Shown one piece after another: positions 1 through 9,600 of a DNA stretch of 64,000 nucleotides. The stretch covers positions 806,001 to 870,000 of the forward strand of contig JANSWZ010000001.1 of NCBI GenBank assembly GCA_024743215.1, given 5' to 3'. The notes below the pieces were generated by a model. That model ran no database searches and was not told where the DNA came from. It was given only the letters and a program-made list of their open reading frames with translations. Made by a program: the position numbers and the translations under genes. This stretch comes from Alphaproteobacteria bacterium. GTDB lineage: Bacteria; Pseudomonadota; Alphaproteobacteria; Rhizobiales; GCA-2746425. How positions within the stretch are numbered: the stretch's first letter is position 1; each line of letters opens with the position of its first letter.

Positions 1-531
1 AGCCAGATCAACGAGATGTTCCCCTCTTTCCAAAAAGTCAGTGTGGGGAAATTCAAGAAACGCCGCTAGAATATCCGCAGCATCCATACGCTTTTTGGTT
101 AAATGTGAATGTGGGTCTAATTCTGCCGCAACAACAACCTTCGGGCCTACGATGTTGCGTATATGCGTCAGCAAGTCCCCCTCGCAGTCATCGTAATCCC
201 GCGCAACCATGGCACCGTGCAGTCCCAACACAACACAATCAACAGGCATTGCGGCCCTTAGCTGATCCAGAATTTCATCACGCAGGGCTTCATAAACATC
301 AGTTCGAATATAGCCACCTGGTTCAGCCCAGGTTGCTGTGCCTTCAATTAACGTAAAACCCTCTTCGCGTGCACGCGCGCGTAACACCGGAATTGGCGCT
401 GAACACAAGGTTGGCCCTTCGGGATGGTCACCTGGACCTGCGTAAAATGCAGATTCAAAACTTTCCCGATCTGTAGGCACTGGTGAAAACGTATTTGTCT
501 CAGTTGCCAAAGAGGCAGTGAACACGCGCAT
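1..531 (-). CDS. M81 family metallopeptidase (MlrC-like), partial, C-terminus beyond window edge
   Basis: Reverse-strand reading from ATG at 531: MRVFTASLATETNTFSPVPTDRESFESAFYAGPGDHPEGP...VVLGLHGAMVARDYDDCEGDLLTHIR...AELDPHSHLT; typical MlrC/M81 N-terminus and HGAM..DYDDCEGD motif. Not in the ORF track because it is truncated. Confidence 0.8.
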   Translation of the reverse strand, partial: MRVFTASLATETNTFSPVPTDRESFESAFYAGPGDHPEGPTLCSAPIPVLRARAREEGFTLIEGTATWAEPGGYIRTDVYEALRDEILDQLRAAMPVDCVVLGLHGAMVARDYDDCEGDLLTHIRNIVGPKVVVAAELDPHSHLTKKRMDAADILAAFLEFPHTDFLERGEHLVDLA

Positions 532-557
532 AAAATGAGTTCCTTGGGATGGGGAAA

Positions 558-923
558 TCAAAGTGGCTTGTAAGCGACGGCTTCCACTTCGATTTTGATA
601 TCAACCATCAATCTGGATTCAACAGTTGTTCGTGCAGGTGGATCAGTTGGAAAGAACCGTGCGTAAGCCGCGTTAAATGCTCCGAAATCCCGGGCGTCTT
701 CTAACCAGACAGTCGTTTTGACCACGTCCCTTGGCTCACATCCAGCCAGCGCCAATGCGGCCTTGACGTTCTCAAGCACCTGCTCGGTTTGCTCGGAGAT
801 CCCACCTGTCACCACTATACCGTCAGGGCCAAATGGCACCTGCCCTGAAATAAAGACAAAATCGCCTGCGCGCACCGCGGGAGACAATGGAACGTGAGAC
901 TTACCAAAGTGAGTTTTAGACAT
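558..923 (-). CDS. RidA family protein (YjgF/YER057c/UK114)
   Basis: MSKTHFGKSHVPLSPAVRAGDFVFISGQVPFGPDG...TEQVLENVKAALALAGCEPRDVVKTTVWLEDARDFGAFNAAYARFF; start moved inward from the ORF-track start at 1091. Confidence 0.88.
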   Translation of the reverse strand: MSKTHFGKSHVPLSPAVRAGDFVFISGQVPFGPDGIVVTGGISEQTEQVLENVKAALALAGCEPRDVVKTTVWLEDARDFGAFNAAYARFFPTDPPARTTVESRLMVDIKIEVEAVAYKPL

Positions 924-957
924 AATTGCTCTTTCCTTTTGGAACCAAGTTCTTGGG

Positions 958-1782
958 TTATTTGACGGCACCAATGGCCAGGCCGCGCACCAGATAACGC
1001 TGGAGCCAGGCAAAAATGATGGCGACCGGAATGGTCGCGACCAGCGCTGCCGCCATGACATGATGCCACTCAATTGTGTAACGACCAGCAACGAGTGAGA
1101 AAATCTGAATAGGCAATGTGTAACTCTCCTGGCGCCGCAACATCGTCAAAGCAATGACAAACTCATTCCAGGCGTTGATGAAGGAGAAAATTGCGGTGAC
1201 TGTTACGGCCGGTATTGCCAATGGTAAGAACACTTTGACCAGCGCTTTAAAGGGGCTCGCGCCCTCCATCCAGGCCGCTTCTTCCAGATCTTTCGGGATG
1301 GTAGAGAAGTAGCTTTGCAACATCCAAACGGTAAATGCGATGTTGAATGCGGCGTAGACAAAAACCACAGAATTCACATTGTCCAAAATCCCCAACCAAA
1401 CCACCAATTTGAACAGGCCAATCACGAGGACCATGGGCGACAACATTTGCGATACAATTAGAAACTGACGGAAAAAGCCCTTCCCGGTAAATTGGTATCG
1501 GGAAAGAGCATAAGCTGCCGGTATTGAGACAGAGATCGCCAACCCGGTGGACACAACTGAAACATAAACAGAATTCCACAATGCAGGTCCAAAATTAGTC
1601 GCCTCCCACATGGTCACAAAATTGCGCCATTGTATCTGACTGGGCCACCAGGTGGGGTTCAATACTTCTGTCGCCGGCTTGATCGCGGTCACAAACATCA
1701 CAGTAAACGGGAATAATACCAGTACTACGAATGGCATAAGGAATGCCCAGGACCAAAAGGTGCGTCTCCACTTTGCGCTCAT
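958..1782 (-). CDS. carbohydrate ABC transporter permease (MalG/UgpE type)
   Basis: Hydrophobic; binding-protein-dependent permease EAA-loop '[27 protein letters not shown]'. Confidence 0.9.
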   Translation of the reverse strand: MSAKWRRTFWSWAFLMPFVVLVLFPFTVMFVTAIKPATEVLNPTWWPSQIQWRNFVTMWEATNFGPALWNSVYVSVVSTGLAISVSIPAAYALSRYQFTGKGFFRQFLIVSQMLSPMVLVIGLFKLVVWLGILDNVNSVVFVYAAFNIAFTVWMLQSYFSTIPKDLEEAAWMEGASPFKALVKVFLPLAIPAVTVTAIFSFINAWNEFVIALTMLRRQESYTLPIQIFSLVAGRYTIEWHHVMAAALVATIPVAIIFAWLQRYLVRGLAIGAVK

Positions 1783-2666
1783 TCTTTTTCACCTCGCATA
1801 GCCAGCACCACATAGATGAGCGTGAAGAAGAGTAGGAGGGCAAACATCATTATGGAAAGCGCCGACGCTTCCCCAAGTTTTCCAAATCGAAAACCCAATT
1901 TGTAGAGGTAGGTCACTAAAATATCTGTTGAATTAGCTGGCCCTCCCTGCGTGGTCGCCCAGATAATCGGGAAGGAATTGAATACATAAATTGTGTTCAG
2001 AACGATGGCTATGTTGAGAAACGGACGGATCAGCGGAAGAGTTATCCTCGCAAACAGCTGAAATGGGTTAGCCCCCTCAAGGCGAGCCGCTTCGTACAAG
2101 TCATCTGGAATAGAGGAGAGCCCACCCAGAAATATGGTGACGGTGAAAGGCACAGTGACCAAAATCCCGATAAGGATTTGCATTGGAAACGCCGTCGAAG
2201 ATTGTGCAAGCCATTGAATGTTCGTGTCTATCAGGCCCAGCCCCATCAGGGCTGAATTAAGCATGCCACTCTCTCCGCTGAGCGCCCAACGCCACACGAT
2301 CGCGGTCATTGTAAGGGAAACAGCCCACGGCAACATGATTATGACGCGTGCCAATCCACGACCGTAAAAGTCTTCATGAAGAACAATTGCAATGGGTAAG
2401 GCCGTACCGATTGACCCAATGACAATGCCAAATGTCCAGATTAATGTGCGCCATAACGCACCATAAAAGTCTGGATCATTGAAAACTGCCAGATAGTTCT
2501 CAAACCCTGCGAACCCGCGAATTTGCCCAAATCGATTGACCTCGCTGAGCGATATGTTGCCGAGCTGAAACAACGGCCACAGAATGATAAAAGCGGAGAG
2601 CAAAAACCCCGGTAAAATCAGAACGTATGGATTGGTGAATGGTGACCGGGTCATTTTTTGTTCCAT
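1779..2666 (-). CDS. carbohydrate ABC transporter permease (MalF/UgpA type)
   Basis: EAA loop '[26 protein letters not shown]'; overlaps the downstream permease by 4 nt; start chosen at MEQKMTRSP (uncertain). Confidence 0.88.
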   Translation of the reverse strand: MEQKMTRSPFTNPYVLILPGFLLSAFIILWPLFQLGNISLSEVNRFGQIRGFAGFENYLAVFNDPDFYGALWRTLIWTFGIVIGSIGTALPIAIVLHEDFYGRGLARVIIMLPWAVSLTMTAIVWRWALSGESGMLNSALMGLGLIDTNIQWLAQSSTAFPMQILIGILVTVPFTVTIFLGGLSSIPDDLYEAARLEGANPFQLFARITLPLIRPFLNIAIVLNTIYVFNSFPIIWATTQGGPANSTDILVTYLYKLGFRFGKLGEASALSIMMFALLLFFTLIYVVLAMRGEKE

Positions 2667-2697
2667 GCAGCCATATTCAATGGCGTCTTCGGTCAAA

Positions 2698-2727
2698 ACG
2701 GGCGTGATTTTGGAAAACCACGCCCGT
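2698..2727 (-). terminator. post-SBP hairpin (9-bp stem), attenuator or mRNA 3'-end stabiliser
   Basis: acgggcgtg (2698-2706) / cacgcccgt (2719-2727), T-run on the minus strand after the stem; lies between SBP stop and permease start. Confidence 0.55.
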
Positions 2728-2746
2728 CGTTGATTGCTGACCTGGG

Positions 2747-3976
2747 TTAGTTACCCAGGATCCGGTCTATTTTTTCTGCAGCGCCATCAAGAGTTGCCTC
2801 AACCTCGCCGTCACCAAGATAGATTGTTTGCAATGCATCCGATGTTGCCGCGGCAATTTCTTCCCATCCAGGAATAACCGGCGCAAAACGCGCATCTGGC
2901 AATACCGCAGCAAACGCTTTCAGATCAGCATTGTCAGCAAATGCAGGTTCTGCCGCCACCGCTTTATTGACCGGCAGGAAACCTTCTCCACCGGTGAACT
3001 TTGAGCGCCACTCAGCTTCGAATAGCATGTCCAGGAATTTCCAGGCAGTCTCTTTCACTTCAGAGTTTTCAAACATGATCATGGAATCCGTCACACCGTA
3101 AGTGCCACGCGCACCACTTGGGCCTTCTGGAATAGCAGCAACGCCATAAGACAGTTCGGGCGCTTCCGTAGCTATCTGTGATGAAAGGAAGGGCGCTGTG
3201 ATCATCATGCCTACTTTGCCGCGCTTAAACAGATTTTGCACATCTTCACGTGTGTTTGATGTCACACCAGGCTGCGTAAGGCCCCCATCAATCATGGACT
3301 TGTATAGTTTTGCCGCTTGGTAGCCAGCTTCACTATCAAGTCCGGACGTGCCATCTGCATCGATAAGATTGCCGCCATATGCCCAAAACGCATAGTAGAA
3401 ATAGACGTCAGTCTCTATTTCCTTGCCTTGCATACCGTATCCGTACACATCATCGCCAAGAGCAGCGATTTTTTCTGCAGCGGCTGCCAGATCTTCCCAA
3501 GTGTTAGGCACCTGAGAAATACCGGCCTGCTCGAACAGGTCTTTATTGTAGTACATAGCCCTCGCGGATGCCGCAATTGGCAGGCCGTAGGTCTTATCAT
3601 CCATCACTGATGGGGATAGAAATGTCGGGAAGAACCGATCATTAAACTCATCGCTCATATAGCTGTCAAATGGTGCAGCAATACCTTGATCGACAAAGTC
3701 AATGAGCCAGCGCGTTCCGATAATTGAAAGGTCAGCGTTTGCACCGCCAGAAATGTCTGTGGTCAATTTCTGCAGCAAAACATCCCAGGGTACAACTTCG
3801 ATCTGCACATCTGTTTCTGGGTTAGCCGCTTCAAACGCTGTTGCAGCCTCTTCAAAATATGGCCCTGTTTTTGAACTGTATTCCGCCACTGTAACACGTA
3901 AAGTATCAGCCTGTGCTGTCGCATTCAAAGACAACAGCGCCGCCCCGGCAACGCTTAACAACCATGTTCTCTTCAT
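2747..3976 (-). CDS. sugar ABC transporter substrate-binding protein (UgpB/MalE type)
   Basis: Signal peptide [23 protein letters not shown]; extracellular solute-binding family 1 features ([30 protein letters not shown]). Confidence 0.9.
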   Translation of the reverse strand: MKRTWLLSVAGAALLSLNATAQADTLRVTVAEYSSKTGPYFEEAATAFEAANPETDVQIEVVPWDVLLQKLTTDISGGANADLSIIGTRWLIDFVDQGIAAPFDSYMSDEFNDRFFPTFLSPSVMDDKTYGLPIAASARAMYYNKDLFEQAGISQVPNTWEDLAAAAEKIAALGDDVYGYGMQGKEIETDVYFYYAFWAYGGNLIDADGTSGLDSEAGYQAAKLYKSMIDGGLTQPGVTSNTREDVQNLFKRGKVGMMITAPFLSSQIATEAPELSYGVAAIPEGPSGARGTYGVTDSMIMFENSEVKETAWKFLDMLFEAEWRSKFTGGEGFLPVNKAVAAEPAFADNADLKAFAAVLPDARFAPVIPGWEEIAAATSDALQTIYLGDGEVEATLDGAAEKIDRILGN

Positions 3977-4095
3977 TTCTCTCTCCTAAATTCCTGGCAA
4001 ATGCTGATCATAAGCCTTCGATTTCACGCACTCCAACATTCAATTTTATTTTTATTACATAAATGCCACCCCAACAAGCAAAATATGATTTTTCG

Positions 4096-4109
4096 TTGTA
4101 TTATTACAA
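4096..4109. promoter_or_regulatory. palindromic operator candidate (TTGTA-TTAT-TACAA)
   Basis: Perfect 5-bp inverted repeat with 4-nt spacer in the divergent intergenic region between SBP (2747..3976 -) and SDR (4250..5008 +); resembles the TTGT-Nx-ACAA architecture reported for RpiR-family sites such as HexR. Confidence 0.35.
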
Positions 4110-4249
4110 AAACCATATATTGTTGCTCCGATTGCTTGACCGCACTTAATCAGTCGCGCCAATGCCTATTCGCAGAGTTCCAAACCAGGGTGATCAGATC
4201 CCCAAAATCGACCATGACTTTGATGCTAAGACCTGGATAAAACGCACAA

Positions 4250-5008
4250 ATGATCAATTTCTCAGGACAGAGAGTCGTTATTACCGGTGCGACCGGAGGT
4301 GTTGGTCGCGCACTCGTCGAAACCTTCAAAGCTTGTGGGGCAGAGATAGTTGCATATGACGTCCAGGATGCTGATTTCTCCAATCTGGAAGTTCAAGAAA
4401 TTCATCGTTTTGACCTCACAGACACAGATGCTATGCGCAAAGCCACTGCCGCAACCTGCCAGGACAAGCAGCCGCCAGTTGCAATCATTAACAATGCCGG
4501 GTGGACACGCGCCGAGACGATAAAGGACGTGACCCCTCAAGCACTTGATTACGAGCTCGATTTAAACTTTAGGGCAGTCGCAGCTCTTTCCCAGGAATTC
4601 CTGCCAATCATGCGCCAACATGGCGGCAACTTTGTGTTTATTTCCTCCCTGAACGCGCTCGCCCATTTCGGCAATCCTGCTTACGCGGCTGCAAAAGCTG
4701 GATTGCTGGCTTGGTCCCGCGCAATAGCGACAGAAGAAGGCCGCAACAAAATCCGCTCAAACGCCATTGTGCCTGGATCAATTCGAACATCAGCCTGGAC
4801 GGATAGGCTCGTGGCGGACCCTGCGCTCGCTGACCGTCTTGAGGTTTTGTATCCCCTTGGACGTTTTGTTTTTCCCAAGGAAGTAGCTCAAACAGCGGCG
4901 TTTCTAGCCTCATCACTTGCAAGTGGTATTACTGGCGTGACCTTGCCAGTGGATGCAGGCATATCGGCAGGAAACTTGCCATTCTTCGATGAAATTTCAA
5001 AGCTGTAA
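4250..5008 (+). CDS. SDR family NAD(P)-dependent oxidoreductase
   Basis: VVITGATGGVGRALVETF; NNAG; YAAAKAGLLAWSRAIA; C-terminal substrate loop. Confidence 0.9.
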   Translation: MINFSGQRVVITGATGGVGRALVETFKACGAEIVAYDVQDADFSNLEVQEIHRFDLTDTDAMRKATAATCQDKQPPVAIINNAGWTRAETIKDVTPQALDYELDLNFRAVAALSQEFLPIMRQHGGNFVFISSLNALAHFGNPAYAAAKAGLLAWSRAIATEEGRNKIRSNAIVPGSIRTSAWTDRLVADPALADRLEVLYPLGRFVFPKEVAQTAAFLASSLASGITGVTLPVDAGISAGNLPFFDEISKL

Positions 5009-5020
5009 GGAAGTCCCATC

Positions 5021-6088
5021 ATGGCCGCGCTGAACATGACCAACATCTCTAAGAGCTACGGCGGGGTCAATGTGATTGAGCAGCTCTCCTTGTCGATAAA
5101 AGATGGAGAGTTTGCTGTTTTGGTTGGCCCTTCGGGCTGCGGAAAGTCCACACTGCTACGTATGATAGCGGGCCTGGAGACAATATCAGGCGGTGACCTG
5201 ACAATTGCCGACCAAAGAGCGAACGATACGCCCCCGCAAAAGCGGAACATCGCAATGGTGTTCCAGTCCTATGCATTGTTTCCCCACATGAGCGTGCGTG
5301 AGAATATCGAATTTGGCCCCAATGTGCGTGGTGAGTCCAAAGAAAACACGGATAAATTGGTTGAGAAAGCTTCAAACATTCTGAACTTGACGGACTATTT
5401 GGACCGGTCTCCCAAACAGCTTTCCGGTGGTCAACGTCAGCGTGTCGCGATGGGGCGTTCCATCGTTCGCGATCCAAAAATCTTCCTGTTTGACGAACCT
5501 TTGTCTAATCTCGATGCAAAACTGCGTGTGCAGATGCGTACCGAGATCAAAGCGCTCCATCAAACTCTCGGCACGACAACGGTATACGTAACGCATGATC
5601 AGATTGAAGCGATGACTATGGCTGATCGCATCGTGGTGATGAACAATGGTGCTATTGAGCAAATCGGTTCACCGATGGAATTATACGACCGTCCTACCAA
5701 TCTGTTTGTGGCGAGTTTCATCGGCTCTCCCTCAATGAGTTTTCTTTCGGCCCGTCACCTGATGGAAGGCGAAAGTCCTTCCCTCAAACTGAAAGACAAT
5801 TCAGTGCTCAGTGCACCCCAAAGCATAGCTGAACACGGGGGGGATGTTGTTATCGGTATCCGTCCAGAGAATTACTGCCGCGATGACAACGGGCCACTGA
5901 CACTGAATGTACAAGTGGTTGAACCAACGGGGCCAGAGGTTCATGTTTTTGGGGAGTTGGCCGATACGGAAATTCGCGTTGTGTTTCGTGATCGAGACAT
6001 TCCAAAACCCGGTGACAAACTTAAATTGAGTGTCGATCCAGACAATATCCACCTGTTCGATGCAGCAGATGGCAAGAGAATTTCGTGA
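5021..6088 (+). CDS. sugar ABC transporter ATP-binding protein (UgpC/MsmX type, TOBE domain)
   Basis: Walker A GPSGCGKST; LSGGQRQRVAMGRSIVRDPKIFLFDEPLSNLDAKLR; C-terminal TOBE-like region. Confidence 0.93.
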   Translation: MAALNMTNISKSYGGVNVIEQLSLSIKDGEFAVLVGPSGCGKSTLLRMIAGLETISGGDLTIADQRANDTPPQKRNIAMVFQSYALFPHMSVRENIEFGPNVRGESKENTDKLVEKASNILNLTDYLDRSPKQLSGGQRQRVAMGRSIVRDPKIFLFDEPLSNLDAKLRVQMRTEIKALHQTLGTTTVYVTHDQIEAMTMADRIVVMNNGAIEQIGSPMELYDRPTNLFVASFIGSPSMSFLSARHLMEGESPSLKLKDNSVLSAPQSIAEHGGDVVIGIRPENYCRDDNGPLTLNVQVVEPTGPEVHVFGELADTEIRVVFRDRDIPKPGDKLKLSVDPDNIHLFDAADGKRIS

Positions 6089-7014
6089 CAAACAACAAAC
6101 AAAACCGCGGCAATAATGGTCCGTCGTATGACAAACGCGTCGACATTGTTGGCCGGCTCCAAAATCGCTCCGCGCTAGGCAAAGATGCGGAAAAGAGACT
6201 TGTGGAATGCATTCTTGCCGATCTGCATTTTGCAACTTATGCGCCGATTGCTGATATTGCCGCCCGCGCTGAGGTAAGTGAGCCCACCGTTACACGATTA
6301 GCCCGTGCTCTGGGATTCTCCGGCACGCGTGAAATGAAATTTCATTTGGCGCAATCGCTGGCAATTGGCGGGGCCTATCTCCGCAGCTCTGCCCAGATGG
6401 CGAACGAAGACCGACCTCTTGATGAAGTTATATCCAAGGTTTCGGAAGGAGCGCATGCTGCGCTTGAACTCATGAGCGTCGCGCTCTCTGAGGTCGATCT
6501 GCCTGCTATTACAACAGCCATAGCCAAGGCAAACCAAATATTGATTTACGGCACTGGCGGCAGTTCTTCTATGGCGGCGGTGGAATTGCAGAACCGGCTG
6601 TTTCGTCTTGGTTTACATGTATCGGCACACTCTGACCCACAGCTACAACGCATGAGTGCATCAGTGCTTGAAACCGGTGCACTTGTGATCGCTTTTTCGA
6701 TTTCCGGTCATGCCCGTTCTGTAATCGATGCCGTATCCATTGCACAACAATACAACGCAAAAGTCATTGTGGTGACATCTCTGGGTTCACCATTGGCTGA
6801 GGCTGGTGACATTCTGTTCCCTTTGACGTTCAAGGAGGATCGCGATCTTTTCAAACCAACATCGACGCGTTATGCGCTGCTTGCTGCTGTAGATTTTCTT
6901 GCTATGGGAACAGCTGTGTCCATGGGTCCCAAAGTGCTGGAACGCCTACGTCGCGTGCGACAAAGTCTTGCCAGCCAAGATATCGGATATCCTGAACTCC
7001 CACTAGGCGACTAG
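6085..7014 (+). CDS. MurR/RpiR family transcriptional regulator
   Basis: N-terminal HTH 'IADIAARAEVSEPTVTRLARALGFSGTREMKFHL' plus SIS domain 'ILIYGTGGSSSMAAVELQNRLFRLG...VIAFSISGHARSVIDAV'. Confidence 0.92.
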   Translation: MTNNKQNRGNNGPSYDKRVDIVGRLQNRSALGKDAEKRLVECILADLHFATYAPIADIAARAEVSEPTVTRLARALGFSGTREMKFHLAQSLAIGGAYLRSSAQMANEDRPLDEVISKVSEGAHAALELMSVALSEVDLPAITTAIAKANQILIYGTGGSSSMAAVELQNRLFRLGLHVSAHSDPQLQRMSASVLETGALVIAFSISGHARSVIDAVSIAQQYNAKVIVVTSLGSPLAEAGDILFPLTFKEDRDLFKPTSTRYALLAAVDFLAMGTAVSMGPKVLERLRRVRQSLASQDIGYPELPLGD

Positions 7015-7279
7015 AGGGATGAACTTACGAGATCTCGATACGCCCTGCGGTCACGTCAAGGATACGATTGCCGAACATGACCTTGTTGACGTCTCCAAGG
7101 CTCATAAGAGACCAAGCGTTGGTGACAAGGTTCGCGTCTTTCCCAACCATGCCTGCCCCGCCTCAAACCTCTTTGACACCGTTTTTCCAATCCATGGCCA
7201 ACTGCTTACAGACACGTTGAAATTGGCCGTGCGGGGTAAATTTGATTAATTGCCATTCCCCCAAAATAAGGAGACCTGA

Positions 7280-7771
7280 ATGAACTACGAAAAGAACCCC
7301 TTCCCCACCACAGACGCTGACAGACATGCCATCTGGGAAATGTTGGTCCACAGAGATATTGACGCCTTTCTTGGACAAGACTGGTCTATGGTCAAAGATG
7401 ATTTCGTAACTGACCGATTTCTGGGCATGCACGCGCATGGAAGATCAAATCCTGATTCATGGCGGTTGGGCTTCCCCAACTTGACCATTTATCGCGACGA
7501 GTGGTTGCGACAGGCTGCACACAGTGCTGCGGTCGAATATGCAGAGCCTCTGAGGGCTGCACTATTTCGCATAACAACACTCCGCGATATTGATATGGGG
7601 GATAGTGTTGCTGTCGTTCACAAAAAGTTTGATGGAGACATAGCAAAGGCTGATGGGAGCATGGAGAACCTCAACTGGCAAACACTCTATTTCTGCGCCA
7701 AGGTAGATGGCGTCTGGAAGATTTCAGGGTTTGTCGGGTATCTGCCATTTTCTCTCGGCTCAAAAACCTAG
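7280..7771 (+). CDS. hypothetical protein, possibly NTF2/SnoaL-like fold
   Basis: 163 aa, RBS-like aaggag upstream; W..L.HRDIDAFL.QDWSMV..DF...F and C-terminal 'W..LYFCAKVDGVWKISGFVGYLPF' resemble NTF2-like proteins. Confidence 0.55.
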   Translation: MNYEKNPFPTTDADRHAIWEMLVHRDIDAFLGQDWSMVKDDFVTDRFLGMHAHGRSNPDSWRLGFPNLTIYRDEWLRQAAHSAAVEYAEPLRAALFRITTLRDIDMGDSVAVVHKKFDGDIAKADGSMENLNWQTLYFCAKVDGVWKISGFVGYLPFSLGSKT

Positions 7772-8014
7772 AGCAGAAAGTGCGCCAAATGCGCTCTACG
7801 CTTTGATTGAGACAAAACGCTTTTGTAGGTCTGAGCCGGACTTATATTCGCATGCACTGTGCGGAATGCAAGCTGATGCTGCAGAACAGGTTGACGCGGC
7901 GATAAAGGTGGCTATAAAGCCAGAATGAAAATGAATTGGGTAGCAATTCGGCAGCAAAAAACCTGAAACCGCGGTTTTTTTGAACTATCGAAACTGTAAT
8001 GATCTCAATGCGTT

Positions 8015-8104
8015 GGATGGGTGGCCGAGCGGTTGAAGGCACCGGTCTTGAAAACCGGCGTGCGTGAAAGCGTACCGTGGGTTCGAATCCCACCCCATCC
8101 GCCA
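8015..8104 (+). tRNA. tRNA-Ser (anticodon TGA), CCA encoded
   Basis: GGATGGG...CCCATCC acceptor stem, GGTGGCCGAG D-arm, accggtcTTGAAAAccggc anticodon arm (TGA), long variable arm, GTGGGTTCGAATCCCAC T-arm, GCCA 3' end. Confidence 0.97.
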
Positions 8105-9022
8105 TTAACATGAATTAAATATCTGTTTTAATGAGCAAAATTGACAGACTTCTGAATACGTTCCCACATTTATTCCCACACTGGACGGCGATTTGTGATG
8201 AATGCTTGCGGACAGGCTTGGCGTGATGATTTGCAATCATTGGCCGAGTAATTGGTTCCCACGCGAATAATCTCAGTACACATAAACCCGGACGAACGTA
8301 GTGACAGCTCAGATCTGTTTTTGATGAAAGTAGCCTTGTTGTTTTTGGCTGTGTAATCTGGTCGAGTTGTCTTCCATGCAGTCATCTCGCTGGCTGCGGT
8401 ATCAACTTGGCTGACTTGCGGAAATTTCCTGCAAAGGCAGTCGAAAATGTGATCCTTGATCGCGAAGCAGACCAACAAACGCAGACGAACACGCTCCTTT
8501 CAGCGCCCGAAAAGTTCAAACTTTTCAAGAACATCATTTACGAGATATTAAATTCAGCCCCCTAAGGGCATGATCCACTAATCGATATAGAACGGATGGC
8601 CTCTCACCGAACTTCAGAGACCTTCGCATGGTAACGACTTTTAACCAGTTGGGGCGGGAGGCGGACATTTGCCGCAGATTGAACAATTGGTAGCAGTGCG
8701 CACAAAGCCGCCGAAGGTTTTGCCGAGCGCAATAACGCTCCTAATCCATTGTTGACCTTTGCCTCCTAGACACTATGCGGGGTTTGGCCTGCGGAATTAC
8801 AGTTTGACTGAAACTCAGAAATCCTTTGACTTTCAGATTATTGCATCGCAAGGAATCAGAATTTGCGTCAGCCTTATTCCACAAAATGTCGGAACTTATT
8901 TAATGCTTCGCGACTTGTTTTTTCAGTTTTAACCGCTATTGACCGCATTTCATCTGCCAGTTTCAACATAACGTTGGCATAAATAACTCTGTCAGGGTTC
9001 TGCGCTAGCAGAAGGAATGTCA

Positions 9023-9349
9023 CTACGATTCGAGATAGGTGGAATTGGTGACATCTTCTAGTTCGGGTTGAACTTGCTTGCGTAGCTTGGCGTATGCGTT
9101 GGCAATATATCTATCGGAGGAAGTTTCAAGATCAACAATTTCAGGTAGGGACTCGAATAGGCTTTCCTCGAGAATATTCAGTGGCCTTTGGGCTGTGACA
9201 ATTTTTAAAGCTCGCGAGATTTTTGATAATCGTTTAAATTCCACTAGTGTTAAAAATCTATTGCAATCAAAGAGTTGCCTTACTGGCTCGTACGTGGGCA
9301 ATCGCCTCGGGACTTCGCAAGGTCTGCTTTCTGCGCCGCTAGTTTTCAT
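9023..9349 (-). CDS. hypothetical small protein in the accessory region
   Basis: Protein-like composition (KTSGAESRPCEVPRRLPTYEPVRQLFDCNRFLTLVEFKRLSKISRALKIVTAQRPLNILEESLFESLPEIVDLETSSDRYIANAYAKLRKQVQPELEDV); start taken at internal ATG; no family recognised. Confidence 0.4.
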   Translation of the reverse strand: MKTSGAESRPCEVPRRLPTYEPVRQLFDCNRFLTLVEFKRLSKISRALKIVTAQRPLNILEESLFESLPEIVDLETSSDRYIANAYAKLRKQVQPELEDVTNSTYLES

Positions 9350-9600
9350 GCACGTCCCAGCCTCGGTCACTAGGGCATCAGTGCAGCCATTCTAAATGCA
9401 CACGGGCTTGCATTCTGTTTACGGTCGGCAATGCGATATTTGGATTGGGACTAGCTCAATAGACTGCGACGTGACGATGTTGGGGTCGATTCATGTAGAT
9501 TTCCCAATTATGTCTCGCACTTTTTGATTGTTTCTGAATAAAATTTCGGCGTACTTCGTCCGTTACTTGAATAAATTCCATCATCTGCAATATTTACCAA

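Noticed and set aside
7842-8111. ORF 'MLMADGVGFEPTVRFHARRFSRPVPSTARPP...'
   Set aside because: Antisense translation of tRNA-Ser; a well-known type of spurious ORF.
8170-8478. 102-aa minus-strand ORF downstream of the tRNA as a possible transposase/integrase remnant
   Set aside because: No recognisable recombinase motif; composition does not clearly support coding.
8105-9600. Duplicate of the tRNA-Ser 3' end (att site) marking an integrated element
   Set aside because: Searched by eye for gttcgaatccc/ccccatccgcca on both sides of the TIR gene; none seen. A computed alignment would be needed.
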